Of a stretch of 64,000 bases of DNA, positions 12,225 through 23,881 are shown piece after piece. The stretch lies in the NCBI RefSeq assembly GCF_021130785.1, contig NC_060208.1, forward strand, positions 51,561,501 through 51,625,500, read 5' to 3'. The position numbers and the translations under genes were made by a program. Positions within the stretch are counted from its first letter, which is position 1. Every line of letters starts with the position of its first letter. The DNA is from Homalodisca vitripennis (lineage: Eukaryota; Arthropoda; Insecta; Hemiptera; Cicadellidae). A model generated the notes under the pieces. That model did not search any database and was not told the origin of the DNA. It saw nothing but the letters and a program-made list of their open reading frames with translations.

Positions 12225-13546
12225 CGAGGTGTGATCAAAAAGTTCCAGGACTTTTTATATACTATGGGAATGCAATGTCTCACAGCGATGCGGTTGGCAG
12301 CATTGTATTCCCTGACTCAACAGTAACACAGCTGTGTTTGCAGATCAATCATAACATCACTGGAAGTAACATTAGCACAGTTTGTTTGAGATTAGTTTTA
12401 TAGAGTTTGGCTATTTTTTTGTTTAATGAAAATGAATGTGAAAGAAGAGCAACGTGTTTGTGTGAAACTGAACAAAACGTTTTCTGAAACCTTTTTGATG
12501 TTACAAGAGGCTTTTTGTGAAGAATGTCTAACCCGATCATGCTGCCATCAGTGGTTCAAGAGGTTTAAAGATGGCCGAACATCCACAGACGACGATGCTC
12601 GTTCCGGATGCCCTTCAACGTCAATCAATGATGACAATGTTGCTAAAGTGAACGCTCTCGTACGATCAGACCGTCGACTAACAATCCGTGAAATGGCAGA
12701 AGAGTGTAACATTTCATTTGAGTCATTTCAGGAAATTTTAACTGAAAAACTTCAAATGCGTCGTGTTGCAGCAAAGTTTGTGCCAAAACTGTTGACTGAA
12801 GACCAAAAACAACACCGAATTCATGTTTCTGAGGAACTTCTTCAAAAGGCAAATGACGATGAAAGCTTCTTGGATCATGTCATTACGGGAGACGAGACAT
12901 GGGTTTTTAATTACGATGTGGAAACAAAAGCCCAATCATCACAATGGACATCAAAAGGTTCTCCAAGACCCAAGAAAGCACGTCAAGTCAAATCAAATGT
13001 GAAGGTCATGCTTACGGTTTTCTTTGACTGTAAAGGTGTCGTCTACTATGAATTCCTTCCACAAGGTCAAACAATTAATCGTTTTGTTTATCTTGAAACC
13101 CTCAGAAAATTGTGTAATGCTGTGAGAAGAAAGAGACCTGAGCTGTGGCAAAGTGGTGATTGGGTCCTTCACCATGATAATGCTCCTGTTCACTCTGCAT
13201 TAGTTATCCGTGACTTTTGTGTAAAAAACGCAATGACTGTCATTCCTCAGCCCCCCTACTCACCTGACCTGGCTCCAGCAGACTTTTTTCTCTTCCCGAA
13301 GCTCAAGAGACCCCTGAAAGGACGAAGATTTCAAACAGTTGACGATATTAAAGAAAAAACGACGGAGCTTCTAAACACCTTTACAAAAGAAGAGTTTTCT
13401 GGGGCCTTGGATCAGTGGAAACACCGGTGGGAAAAGTGTGTAGCTTCCCAAGGGGAGTACTTTGAAAGAGACAAATTCGAATAACCTGTATGTTGTATGA
13501 GTAAATGTATAAAAATTCAGTCCTGGAACTTTTTGATCACACCTCG
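12225..13546 (+). mobile_element. mariner element, apparently complete
   Basis: 1322 bp flanked by TA duplications (12223-12224, 13547-13548). The 28-bp terminal inverted repeats are identical at the two ends (they begin CGAGGTGTGATCAAAAAGTT). It contains one uninterrupted transposase gene. Structure is that of a potentially autonomous copy. Confidence 0.97.
12426..13484 (+). CDS. mariner transposase, intact (DD34D)
   Basis: 352 codons, the usual mariner length. Encodes the enzyme that binds the element's inverted repeats and moves it by cut-and-paste into TA sites. N-terminal paired helix-turn-helix region (CCHQWFKRFKDGRTSTDDDA near residues 39-58; RLTIREMAEECNISFESFQE near 84-103) is followed by the linker RRVAAKFVPKLLTEDQK, where W-V-P-H-E-L stands in many mariners. 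The catalytic core has ITGDE (Asp156), HHDNAPVH (Asp251) and YSPDLAPADFFLFPKL (Asp286); 34 residues separate the last two Asps. The C-terminus KCVASQGEYFERD is typical. No stop or frameshift. The next downstream Met (codon 3) could also start. It lies antisense in CRLF3 intron 3. Confidence 0.97.
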   Translation: MKMNVKEEQRVCVKLNKTFSETFLMLQEAFCEECLTRSCCHQWFKRFKDGRTSTDDDARSGCPSTSINDDNVAKVNALVRSDRRLTIREMAEECNISFESFQEILTEKLQMRRVAAKFVPKLLTEDQKQHRIHVSEELLQKANDDESFLDHVITGDETWVFNYDVETKAQSSQWTSKGSPRPKKARQVKSNVKVMLTVFFDCKGVVYYEFLPQGQTINRFVYLETLRKLCNAVRRKRPELWQSGDWVLHHDNAPVHSALVIRDFCVKNAMTVIPQPPYSPDLAPADFFLFPKLKRPLKGRRFQTVDDIKEKTTELLNTFTKEEFSGALDQWKHRWEKCVASQGEYFERDKFE

Positions 13547-13548
13547 TA

Positions 13549-15280
13549 TATATTATAATATAAGATAATTCTCATATTCATTTCATTCATTAAGATATAA
13601 AAATAAATACTCATAATATGTCCTATATTTGCTTCTTCTGAATTCTAGTTTTAATTTCAAGCATTGGCGAACATTTACAAACATACCTTTTTGAAATAGA
13701 TGAGTCTCAACTTAATTTTTAAAGTTTATGTTTCAATGACAAAAGAGATATGCTTATTACTATTTAAGGTAAATGTGGTAATAATTAAACTAAAATTACT
13801 TAATTGGGAAGTAAACTTTAATAAGCCACTGTTTTAGACAGGGTTAATTTAACACCTGTAACGATTTTTCTTCTTAACAAAGACATTTAATATATGGTAA
13901 TACAGATTGTGTGTTCATATTTTAAGACATAGATTTTGCTCCGCTTGTTTTGAAAATGGAAATAAAGTAACTCATGAACCAAAACAAGTTTATTACTTTT
14001 ATTTACTAAATTTGATGTTTTTAAGACCACCCATTATATTTTCCATATCCTTAAAAAAATTGAACTTAACTGTATATTGTTTTGGCTCAATTTATTAACA
14101 GACACATAGATATTATAAATTTATTAGTCAGGATAGAGGTAACTAACAATTTGTCAATATATGAGTGAAAATGAGGGAAGAATGGATGTAAAACACCCTC
14201 TGCAGTGTTCCAGCAAACCCAGATTGGCTATTCTCAAATCATCTAAATTGAAATATAAGAGAAATGTATGAAGTGGATATTCTTTATTATGCAGTGATTG
14301 ATCTATAAATAACTACAATAACAAGGACTGTACAGAATCATCTAAAATACATATAAAGAACGTTGTCATCATTGATTACTCTTCTCCAGACACCGTAAAT
14401 ATTAGGATCATAGAATTGTAGAATAACTGCTCACAACCGGGCAGTTCCGATGAATACATAATTACATCAGTTAACACCTCTGTGTAGAAACTGAGGATTG
14501 AGCCAGTCTATATTTGTGAACATTTGACTTTATAATGGGCCTCCTCATACTACTGTAAACTGCTTCACTAATTACTACCATGGCAGAAGTCTCAAGAGTG
14601 GTACTTCTACATGCACATTCTCCAAAACATCATTACATGTTTATAGATTTTTAAGCTACCTTCATGCCTTAAGAAGGGGTTGAAAGGGCTAGGTTTTTTC
14701 TGAAATGTACATAACCTAACAGTATTTTACAGAACCCCCCGAAAGTCACAGACTACATCTCTTGTTGAAACCTTTCTTGCAATGACACGAAGGAAGATTA
14801 TGCTGCTAAAGTAAAAAAGTAAAATATGCGTTTCATGACAGATGTTACACAATCTAAGTGGTTGGTTAGATACTGGTGACAGGATCGGTATTTGGTTGGG
14901 TTCATTTTATGTGTTTTTGAGTCAGCCTTTTAACATAACTTCCCTGAGGGCAAGGAAAATAAAATGAACATTTTGTAATCAATATAATTATAAGGAATAT
15001 ATATGCATTTAAAGTAGGAATGATGGGTAATTTTATATATAAGCACAAGTAAAAATGGCTAAATAATGCAAATTTTATATATTATAGTATGTATATAAAT
15101 TACGAAACGGGAATGACATGTTTAGTAATGGTACATGATTTAAGAAAATGAAATATTATTTAAGAAAAATACAATGGTTTTTATAAATAAAAACATAAAA
15201 AATAGGATATGATTAAAAAAACCCAATGAATATATATTATACCACCTTAAAAAATTCATTACTACTATCTTATTTATTTG
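13549..15280. other. CRLF3 intron 3, unassigned
   Basis: AT-rich sequence with no supported gene, RNA or transposon end. Confidence 0.5.
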
Positions 15281-15284
15281 GTTA

Positions 15285-15820
15285 TGAAATGAATAGTAAC
15301 TGAGATATAACCATTCCTTTAACACATTTTGAAAGATCCCCATCTTGAAACCTTAAGAAATATAAAAAAAAGAATAAAAGTTGTTTATGATTATACAGTT
15401 GTTTTAAAGAATACCACGTCATTTTGAACCTATATTTGGAAAACAAATTTGTTGTAGAAATGAGAATGGCCACAATTTATAAACCTTTTATTGGTTAAGA
15501 TTAGCTAATGAATTAATGAAAATTGTGTATAAATACTGTTTCTGTGTCAAGTTTAGTCTGGATCTAATCAAAATTACAGTAGTTATAGTGTTCAAAATTA
15601 TTTCTGCAGTGTTGTATACTACTCAAAAGTCTGTATGACCGCTATCTGGAAATATTAAAAGATATCAAGAAACACTTCAGAGCAATCATGTCTATAAATG
15701 ACCAGAGAATTGTGAAAAACCTGTTTGTTAGGATTTATGATGCATAATAACTAAGATATAATAATTCTTTTTCCAAAATTTGAATGCCTGCCGTAATGTA
15801 TTAAAAAAAAAATCATTATG
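15285..15820. repeat. Dispersed repeat copy A (left part)
   Basis: Segments such as aactgagatataaccattcc and gaccgctatctggaaatatt recur diverged at 37140-37550 and 38317-38760. The copy appears to resume at about 17330 after an inserted hAT element. Units are roughly 400-450 bp and seem partly tandem; the family is unknown to me and I see no coding capacity. Confidence 0.7.
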
Positions 15821-15821
15821 G

Positions 15822-17319
15822 GCAAGGATGGCACACACTATTCTGATGCCCGGGGCAAAATAACCTTTTGCAGTCCCCCATCACCAACTCGATTGTTATC
15901 CCTCCACATAATGCAACAACAAAAACACTTCCATAGAAAGTTTGTAAGCGCATGGGACTTTAATTACCTGTAAAACAGGATATTTTACGTTGTTGTTTAC
16001 GTGTTTTTTCATATAGAAACTTGATATATTAAAACAATTCATTTGAAATTCAGTAAAGATAATTTTATTTCAATAAATCTACATAGTTTTAACTATCGTT
16101 CCATTTATTTGCAGTTTCATTTTTGTGCAAAAATTACATGTGTTCACCTAATCTACGGTTTGGGCCAAGTCGTGTTCTATTGATAAAGCAGATAGTCCTT
16201 GAAGTGTTTTCATGGTAATTGTCAAATAAATTTGAGTTTTCATTAATTTTAGTTTTAAGAAACTCTCACCACTAGCAACAGACAGATTATAGATATTCTT
16301 AAAATGGTACTCGGGGCTCAGCTTTAATAATTGTAGGAGATGGAAATCATCTTGTGAACAGTACTCTCCAGCTTTTGCTTGAATATAATTAGATTCTACA
16401 ACTTTAACATGTTCATTTGTCCACAGGTTTTCCTACCTAATACAATCTTCCAAGAAATGATAGAATCTAATACAGTTCTAGACACTCATGGTACTAGAAA
16501 ACTGGCATCACAGCTCTCCAGTTGAGTAAAACTTGTTCTACAACAAATTACTTCTACAGTATATCTAATCTATGCAATATAGAAATCTAAAACAATTTTT
16601 TCCAGAATTAAATGTTTAATGAAAAATTTAATTCAGTAGTTGTAAAAGGAGAATTGATAACTTATTGGATTATATTGGTATTAATCATGCTGAGACCATT
16701 ATATATCTACTATGTATTTGCAAAACTAAACATACTTCACCTCACCCTCTCCACTCCACCGTCACAAATATTTATTAAACAAGAATGATTTCTTTTTAAT
16801 TTTTTTTTTAAAATTTTTAATGTTTTACCAATTTATTTTTTCAATTATTACAATCATCTCATTTTAAATTAAATTTAGTTGATCCATCGTTTTTACTTCA
16901 CTATCTTAAAAATTTAATAAATAGTATATCAATGACTTATTATTAACGTATTGATTTTTTGAATTAATAATATTATTATTATTCATCTTTTAACTATAAT
17001 TAATTTTTAAACACACTTTAGACAATTGTTTGGGCTTCAGGTATTTAATATATCTTATGCCTACACCTAGGTTTCTGGAAATGTAAGCCTATTTTCCCAT
17101 TTTGGTTAACAATATTTGTTTTTTGTATTAATAAAAAGCATTATTTTTAATCTATGTGTACGTTTTGCTTTTTTTACAAGCCTCGTATTTATCTAACTTT
17201 AAAACGTAAAAGTACAGTAATTGATACACATTTTTTATAATTTTTTCCCTTTTTTGTTGCCCCTTGAAGCTGCTGACCTAGGCAAACGCCTAGATTACCT
17301 AGTGGACGTAGCACCCCTG
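15822..17319 (-). mobile_element. Old hAT-like element inserted in a dispersed repeat
   Basis: The right end reads ...gtagcacccctg (inverse CAGGGGTGC, hAT-like); the left end caaggatggcac is a weaker match. In between is a minus-strand hAT dimerisation-domain fragment (16148-16303). Repeat copy A is present on both sides. The ends are approximate and no clean 8-bp duplication could be confirmed. Confidence 0.6.
16148..16303 (-). pseudogene. hAT transposase C-terminal (hATC) fragment
   Basis: Reading leftwards from about 16303 gives N-I-Y-N-L-S-V-A-S-G-E-S-F-L-K-L-K-L-M-K, then T-Q-I-Y-L-T-I-T-M and LSALSIEHDLAQTVD, and a TAG at 16148-16150. The SVASGE...LKLxK...LSxxSIEHD pattern is the hATC dimerisation signature, also present in the element at window start (SVASGERSFSKLKLIK). 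Upstream coding sequence is too decayed to read. Confidence 0.8.
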
Positions 17320-17329
17320 ATTTTTTGGT

Positions 17330-17515
17330 TTATATTAGGAAATAGTAGACTTATATATTTTGCACAAATGTGAATAGCCACGATCTTAAGAGGTTTTTAT
17401 TGGGTAAAACTGGCTAACGAACATATCTAAGCCATGTGCACATACTGTCTGTGTATCAAATTCAGTTTGGATCTATTACAAATTATAGCAGTTATCGTTT
17501 TTACAAGCTCACATT
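17330..17515. repeat. Dispersed repeat copy A (right part)
   Basis: The segment gcacaaatgtgaatagccac...agtttggatctattacaaat matches copies at 37280-37400 and 38440-38560. Confidence 0.6.
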
Positions 17516-18164
17516 ATATTGCATAGTTTTGGGTATATTTCTTTAAGAAACTGTATTCTTTAGTAATCTCTTTGTTTAAGTAAACTTTTACTTTAAATAA
17601 GAAAAAATGTACAGAAAGACAAACGTTTAAAGCTTGCATCTTTATGGCTTGAATAAACAACAGAAGAAGAATTTTAAGATGATCTATATCATGGGACTTG
17701 TGGGCACTGGTACCAATTTGAAACAAAATCAGCTGTTGAGGCATTCATTTAATTTTATTCCGAAAAGCTGTTCTGTTGCACATTTTAACAATATGGCCAA
17801 GAAGTTTATATCTGAGAGTTTTCTCTAATCATCCCGTAGAAACAATGTAAGAAACATTATTTTAAAGCTAAATTCTTCAAAAAAAAAAAAAAAAAACAAA
17901 AATTCAGAAACTCCATGACTAAAAATGTACAGTTTATAGCAATACATGTAAACACTCAATTGAACCTATAATACTGCAGTTGAGAAATCAGAACATACAA
18001 TTGCCTGTGTGGAAAAAAGCCTAACAGGCCCAGCCATAGTGATTTATTGTGTATGGAGGCACCTTTGAAGTATTTTTAGTGTTGTTATCACTGAATGGTG
18101 AGGAGTAGTTGCGTGGTGTAGCCTGATGTAATTCTGCCTCTCGTGATGGCAACACTGGAACCAG
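17516..18164. other. Upstream region of the nested gene
   Basis: AT-rich, with an A-run at about 17880. The last 150 bases before the TATA box are less AT-biased. No coding exon is supported, and I recognise no specific operator. Confidence 0.4.
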
Positions 18165-18194
18165 TATATAAGGCAAGAGTCATAGACACCACCA
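18165..18194 (+). promoter_or_regulatory. TATA/initiator promoter of the nested gene
   Basis: TATATAAGG begins at 18165, and a CCAGTG initiator-like sequence puts +1 at the A of 18194, 29 nt downstream. This matches arthropod TATA-Inr spacing. It is followed by a short GC-richer stretch and a donor-like TAC|GTGAGTG at 18237/18238. No transcript evidence is available here; the call rests on spacing and on the in-phase exons downstream. Confidence 0.5.
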
Positions 18195-18237
18195 GTGTTT
18201 ATCTGTGAGACAGCATCAACCTCACCAGACTACCTAC
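18194..18237 (+). other. Nested gene, non-coding exon 1 (5' UTR)
   Basis: Predicted first exon of 44 nt, from the initiator at 18194 to the donor GTGAGT at 18238. It contains no ATG. It would splice over a 4.1-kb intron to exon 2 at 22341, or over 9.2 kb to exon 3 at 27410. Its only support is the promoter-like spacing and the donor. Confidence 0.45.
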
Positions 18238-21200
18238 GTGAGTGTTTGCCAACCATATTCATTAGTAATTTCTTTTTACTTATTTTGTGGTTCAGGTTTA
18301 TGGTCAAAATAGTAAATAGTTATAATTTAATATACTATCTAAAAACATCATATTTGTAAAATTTTTAATGAAATAATTTAAAAAAATATTATAATACGTT
18401 TCTTATATTATTAAAAGTTACTTATAAAAAGTTCAAATACTCAGTACTAAGATAGAAGGGCTGCTGAATAGTTCCCAATAGTAACTAAGCTTAAGATTTT
18501 ACAAAAAAAAAAATAAATAAATAAATAAAACAAGATTAAATACTGTATTAAATATTTTTTTAATCAATAGCTACAATATTTGCTGTACAAGATGTTAACA
18601 ATAATTAGAAAAATCATTTAGCCCATCTTACATAACATTTTTATATTTATTACACTTACTATAACGATTTTAAACCATTAAATATTAACAACTTTATTTT
18701 TTATTTAATCTGATCCAGTGATAAAAACTAAGCTTTTATAAACTTATGGTTTAGAAATTTGTAAAACAAAGAGAAATTTTTGTACATATTTCAGAGAAAT
18801 TATAAAATCCATAATTACAATACCCTGCTGTAAAACTTGTATTTCTAAACAAAATTTATTAAATTATTGATAAATTAACAAATTACTGATCATATCAGAC
18901 ATGAGAGTAACTTGACAGTTAACATATTTCAAAAGATATGTATATAATTTATAGTTTTTTATGAGCCACTATTTATTTATTCATTTGCCCGCTACTTTAC
19001 TAAACTGCTCACAATCAGTAAAAGAAATTAGGCATTAAACCTGAAACCTTTAATATTGTCTATTGTATATGTAGTTCTGTTAAACTAGTGTGTGTGGGTT
19101 AACGTGTATGCGAGGTGATTTTGCCTAGTCCTTCAATCACACTTCCCAGTTGATAATAGTATCTCATGTGCATAATCCTGAAGCTATGCCATGGCATAAA
19201 CTAGGTGTCAAAAATATAAAAGATAATAATTACAAGAAAAATAATATTAGTAAAACAACAAATTATTTAGTGAATAGTAAGATTTTTTATACATACAGAT
19301 GTATACAGTACATAGTATCAAAATTTCAATTAACCTAATTAGCTTTAATTCTAGTCTCATGAATCAATATAAAACTCATTGAAACAAGAGAGCTTTAAAA
19401 AAAATTTTCCTTTCCTTTTAATTTATTTAGGTAAAGAATTTATGAATTTTGATCTCATGTATGATTTATTTCAAATAGCTCTATGTTATGGTGAGACAAT
19501 ACATTTATGCTTTTATACATTTTGCTATGAATATCATTATCTTTTTTTTACATCGCTAAACTGGTTTTTAACATATGTGCAACATTCTAATATATAGACA
19601 ATACACAATCAATATGTTAAGAGAAATAAAATGATATTTAACAGTGTCACCAGTCTTCAAATTTAAGATCATTCTTATTATGTTTTATCTGTAACACTAG
19701 GAGTGTATTACGGTTTAGAATAGAGATCTCCATTAATACACATGGCGTATGCAACATGTGATAAGCATAACATACAACATTTAAAACTGAAGTTTATGGC
19801 TGTGTATAAAGTAATTAAATACATTTCTAATTGATAAATACTGAAACTTTTTGTAATTATTTGGAACTATTTTTGTTCTTACAAACAATATAACGAATAC
19901 CTCTCTTAGAATTACAATGACCTATAGTATTTCCTTATCTATAACCAAATATTTGTGACCAACAATGCATTAGGGGAAGGCATTTTCTGTTAAATGTATA
20001 ATTTTTATAATAACACTCATATTTATTAACATTTCATAAACTTTAAGTTTTAATAGTCAAGTAAAAAAAAACAAAAAAAAAAAAAACAAAATGCTGATTT
20101 CAAAATAATGGATTTGGATTGGATACTCTACCTAATCTAAGTCTAGGACAAACGTCGGAATGAAAGATTTAGCTCTGTATTTTATCAAGTGAAGTTACAA
20201 CCATTAGGCTCTTTCCTACACTAGCAATAAACAAGTTGCAGTAGATTCAGTGGTGGATGATTGATTTGTTGAGCTATTGATACTCTGTATTAGAGTACTC
20301 ATCATTTATGTTCATAAATTTAATTAATTGGATTTGGAGAGTTTCCCAGGAGAGGGATTGTTACTTACACAGGTTTATTCACAAGAGTAAGTAAAGTAAA
20401 CTTGGTATTGTTCAGGATAGGTTTAATGGTATTATCACCCATTTTTACAGTTTTGGTCTGCATTTCTGCAAAACCCTGTACCTTTAATACATAAAAAAGC
20501 AATTGAATCCTAAAAATAATATTTGATAAGATAGATTGTGATCCTCTTAAATCAATTCTGAATATTTCACTGCTGGATGTAACACACTAACCTTGTTGCC
20601 TGTGTCCTTTCCGAATCTTGTGTTTCAATGGTACACAACTGGGACAAACCACGTTGCCTACAAAACTACCCAAAATGTATATCTGAAGATAACCCTCTAT
20701 GTCTATAGATTCAACCTTTGGGTGACATATTGGCCATTAAGTGTATAATTGTTGTAATAAAATTCATATTTATTAACATTTCATGAATTTTTAATTTGTA
20801 ATAGTCTAGTAAAAACCTTGATCTGTGGAATATTTTGTGTATTGTGAAACACCCGAAGTGTTAAAAAAAGTTCATTATATATTTTTTTACTCTCAGACAC
20901 AAGTATAAAAACTAGTGAATCATACAATCACTTCGAAATAATGACAGATTCAGGTACTTCACACACCCTAGCTTTCACAGACGTCAGACACCAGACTGGC
21001 TCAAAATTTACATTTTACAACTTCAGGCATATTAGCGCTTTCAAGAGAAATACATTTTAAATAGGAAACATAACTGCTGTTCATTCTAGACACAATTCTT
21101 CTCATCCAAAGATTTTGGACAGCTCTATTTCTAAAAACACCTTTGCTATTATTTTTTAGTTAGTTTTGTTGTAAAACATAAATAAGAATACACCGAAACA

Positions 21201-22340
21201 TCAAATACCAACATTAAAGTATTCTAATTAACATTTTGAACCTGAAGATGGAATCAATGATTCCGAAATGTACATTGTACGAAAAATAAAAGTTTAAAAG
21301 TGTCAAAAGTTTATTAATATTATATTATTATTCTAATTAATATTGAAATAAAATGAGAAGCACAATATATGAAGCAATGGTTGTACTGTGCATTTAAAAA
21401 TCTTTAAGCATGCCTAGTCACTTCCTACTGTTGTGATTGTTGAATTGCACTTTGTAAGTGTTTTGTAATGGTTCTCATTAGTACAAAGTAATACAATTCT
21501 GTATTTATCTTTTTGGTATTTTCATGCAGTTTGGGTTTTTTATAGAACAAAGTAATCCAAATTAACCTGATCTAAGCTGCAATTTATTGATTCATTATAA
21601 ATAAAACTGGATTTATTCATTCATGCAATGAAGCAATTCATTTTGTAATTACACAGCTACTTTGTTCCCGAAAACCAATGTTACAATAGTTGCATGGTTG
21701 TCTCATTTCGTTCCATTGTTTATTCTTCACGTTGAAAATATTAATTCTTTTGTAATTTTGTAAACTGCCCTGAACATCACTACTTACCTTGTTTGATTTA
21801 ACCCCCATTCACAGTATACAAGATAGTAATTTGTTAATTCAAAAAATAACAGATTTTAGTGGAAATAATTATTTTGAAATCATTCACGTAAAAACAATTT
21901 GTTTTCTGATTTTCACAAAAATATCTGTTATAAGTTTGTACATTTTCATTTATGTTATGGTTTTAAACCATACTTTTTGTCAGTAATAAAATATTCTGAA
22001 CATTATGATTTAATCATTTTAATTTAAAACCTTATCAGATGTTTAAATAAATACCACAATCTGCATCTCTCTAAACATTCTTAGTCTCAATTCATAACAA
22101 TAGAATATTAATTTTAGGTAAAAAACAAACAGATTTATAAGTGCCAAACCAATTTTTAAAATTTATTGATTTCTACAGTTTTTAAATGTTGTAAATTATA
22201 ACTACCCTATTACTTAAAAATATATGGTAATGGTAAGTAACAATTATTTAAAAATAAGTTTATAAGCAGTTATTAAAATGACTTAAAATTAATTTAAATA
22301 ACCCAAAAAAAAAAACACTACAACTACAATGGCATTCCAG
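18238..22340 (+). other. Nested-gene intron 1
   Basis: 4.1 kb, AT-rich, with an (AAAT)n tract near 18510 and A-runs near 20070. The retroelement-tail-like cctgaagatgg motif lies at 21240. Open frames here are short, AT-driven and unconvincing. Confidence 0.45.
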
Positions 22341-22341
22341 A

Positions 22342-22424
22342 ATGGCCTCAAAAGTGGTTAAACTGAGACGGTTCTTCTCTTCCGGAGCCAAGGTTGTTAA
22401 CGAAACAGTCGGCTCCAAATCTCC
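22342..22424 (+). CDS. Nested gene, coding exon 2 (basic leader, residues 1-28)
   Basis: Exon 22341-22424 (84 nt) begins after a ggcattccag acceptor and ends at a strong donor (CTCC|GTGAGT). From ATG 22342 it encodes MASKVVKLRRFFSSGAKVV followed by N-E-T-V-G-S-K-S. The first 19 residues hold five basic and no acidic residues with regularly spaced hydrophobics, and RRFFSSG resembles a mitochondrial processing site. A mitochondrial presequence is therefore plausible, by inference only. The exon ends in phase 2, and its CC plus the first G of exon 3 makes Pro28, so the frame runs on without a stop. The acceptor's upstream tract is poor (A-rich), the weakest point of the model. An out-of-frame ATG at 22329 would be removed by splicing there. 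Confidence 0.5.
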
Positions 22425-22686
22425 GTGAGTTCTAGATTTATGATTTCAGAATTTCACACTCGTGTTGTCTACACTCATTGATAGTTTGTTTAAATACTTT
22501 TTTTAATTTTCTTCCCTAATTTTTCAATTATTACTGCATACACGTGGGTGTATACAGAATAACATAATCCTATACACATGGCACTAACTTTCAGGACATA
22601 TTATACTGATCAAAATATTCCTTTCCAGAGTCACAATTTTTCTAAGTAGACAAAACATGTTTATTGAATAGTTAGGAATTGTTATA

Positions 22687-23881
22687 CGAGGTAAATGAAT
22701 GGGAATTTGAATTTTTTGAAAAAAATATTTATTTGTCTACATTAATATTTTCACTTTCAAAAACGTCCCCATCAGATATTATGTACTTGTGCCAGCACTT
22801 TTTCCAATGTCATGTAACATGTTTCAGTAATTCTGCATCATAATGCACTTTATTTAGTGAATCCTGAGCAACTGCCAATTTGCCACTGTTTATTTCAATA
22901 AAACAATTTTTTAACAAATTTTACTACCACACATTTCATGCCCAAAACATTTGAAAAAATTTCATGGCACGAGCTAATTGATATGCTTACATTATCAGCG
23001 ACTTCTCTGATCGTAATATGACATCGTTTATAACCATTTCTTCAATTTTTTTCACGTTTTCATCAGTTGTTTATGTGCTAGGGTGTCCGGAACATTTATC
23101 ATCTTCAATGTCTTTACGGTCATTTTTAAAAACATTTATACCATTTGTAAACCCTTGTTTTATTCATAGTAGACTCACAATAGGCCTTTGTTAACATTTT
23201 CCACTCTTTGTTACAATTCATTTAATTTTTCACACAAGATTTTATACAAATTCTTTGATCCATTTATTATGTATATTTGTCTTTAAAATTAACTTCTGGT
23301 TGAACTTGAGGTTTGGACCACTTTATAATAAAGTACATGTACGTGTACAATGGTTATAAACATACACTTTTGACAGATTTCCTTGGTCGTCAATTCTACA
23401 TCGACAAGACAAACTCTACATCGGCATTGGAAATATAATTCACTATAACCAGAAGTGCTCATTATACAGGCTAAGTTTACTAAAAGCGTGCAAAGCCGCG
23501 GGAAACAGCTAGTTCTAGATAAATTAGAGAACAATATTGGAAAAAACCGATAACAAGCCCGATTTTTTATCCCAACAAGAAATTTACAGCTGTCAATATA
23601 CATCTGAATAGGTTAATTTAAATGAACCACTTTAAAACTTTTCTGAGATAGACCTATCCCCCCTCATTCAGGCTTTTTTATGTTACACACGAAAAATGCT
23701 GAGTTCATAAAACAAGTTAAACCTTAGCAGCTGCTACTAAAAAAGTAAACAATGAATACAGCTGGAAATGTTATTATACTTCAGGAACAAGATTACCAAT
23801 ATAATAATAAAAAAGCCTTGACAATCGAACTCTCTAAACCCGTGAAACTTAAAATTTCCCGTACCTTTTGAACACACCTCA
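22687..23881 (-). mobile_element. Decayed mariner-like element
   Basis: The left end is TA|CGAGGTAAATGAATGGG; the right end is an eroded ...acacctca|tttata, giving about 1.2 kb. Minus-strand remnants near its left end read W-K-K-C-W-H-K-Y, then I-I-S-D-G-D-V-F-E, equivalent to the R-W-x-K-C-I-x-x-x-G-D-Y-F-E ending of mariner transposases. It may contain a second insertion (23281-23515). It lies in intron 2 of the nested gene. Confidence 0.6.
23281..23515 (+). mobile_element. Possible RTE/SINE-type 3' tail
   Basis: The segment ending gtgcaaagccgcgggaaaca + gctagt resembles tails common on arthropod RTE-related retroposons (GAAGCCGCGGG...AACAGCTAGT type). Only the tail is recognisable. The overlapping minus-strand frame is not a convincing protein. 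Confidence 0.3.

Noticed and set aside
23289..23603. 104-codon minus-strand frame with several cysteines
   Set aside because: No domain pattern; overlaps a decayed mariner and a retroposon-like tail, so probably chance.
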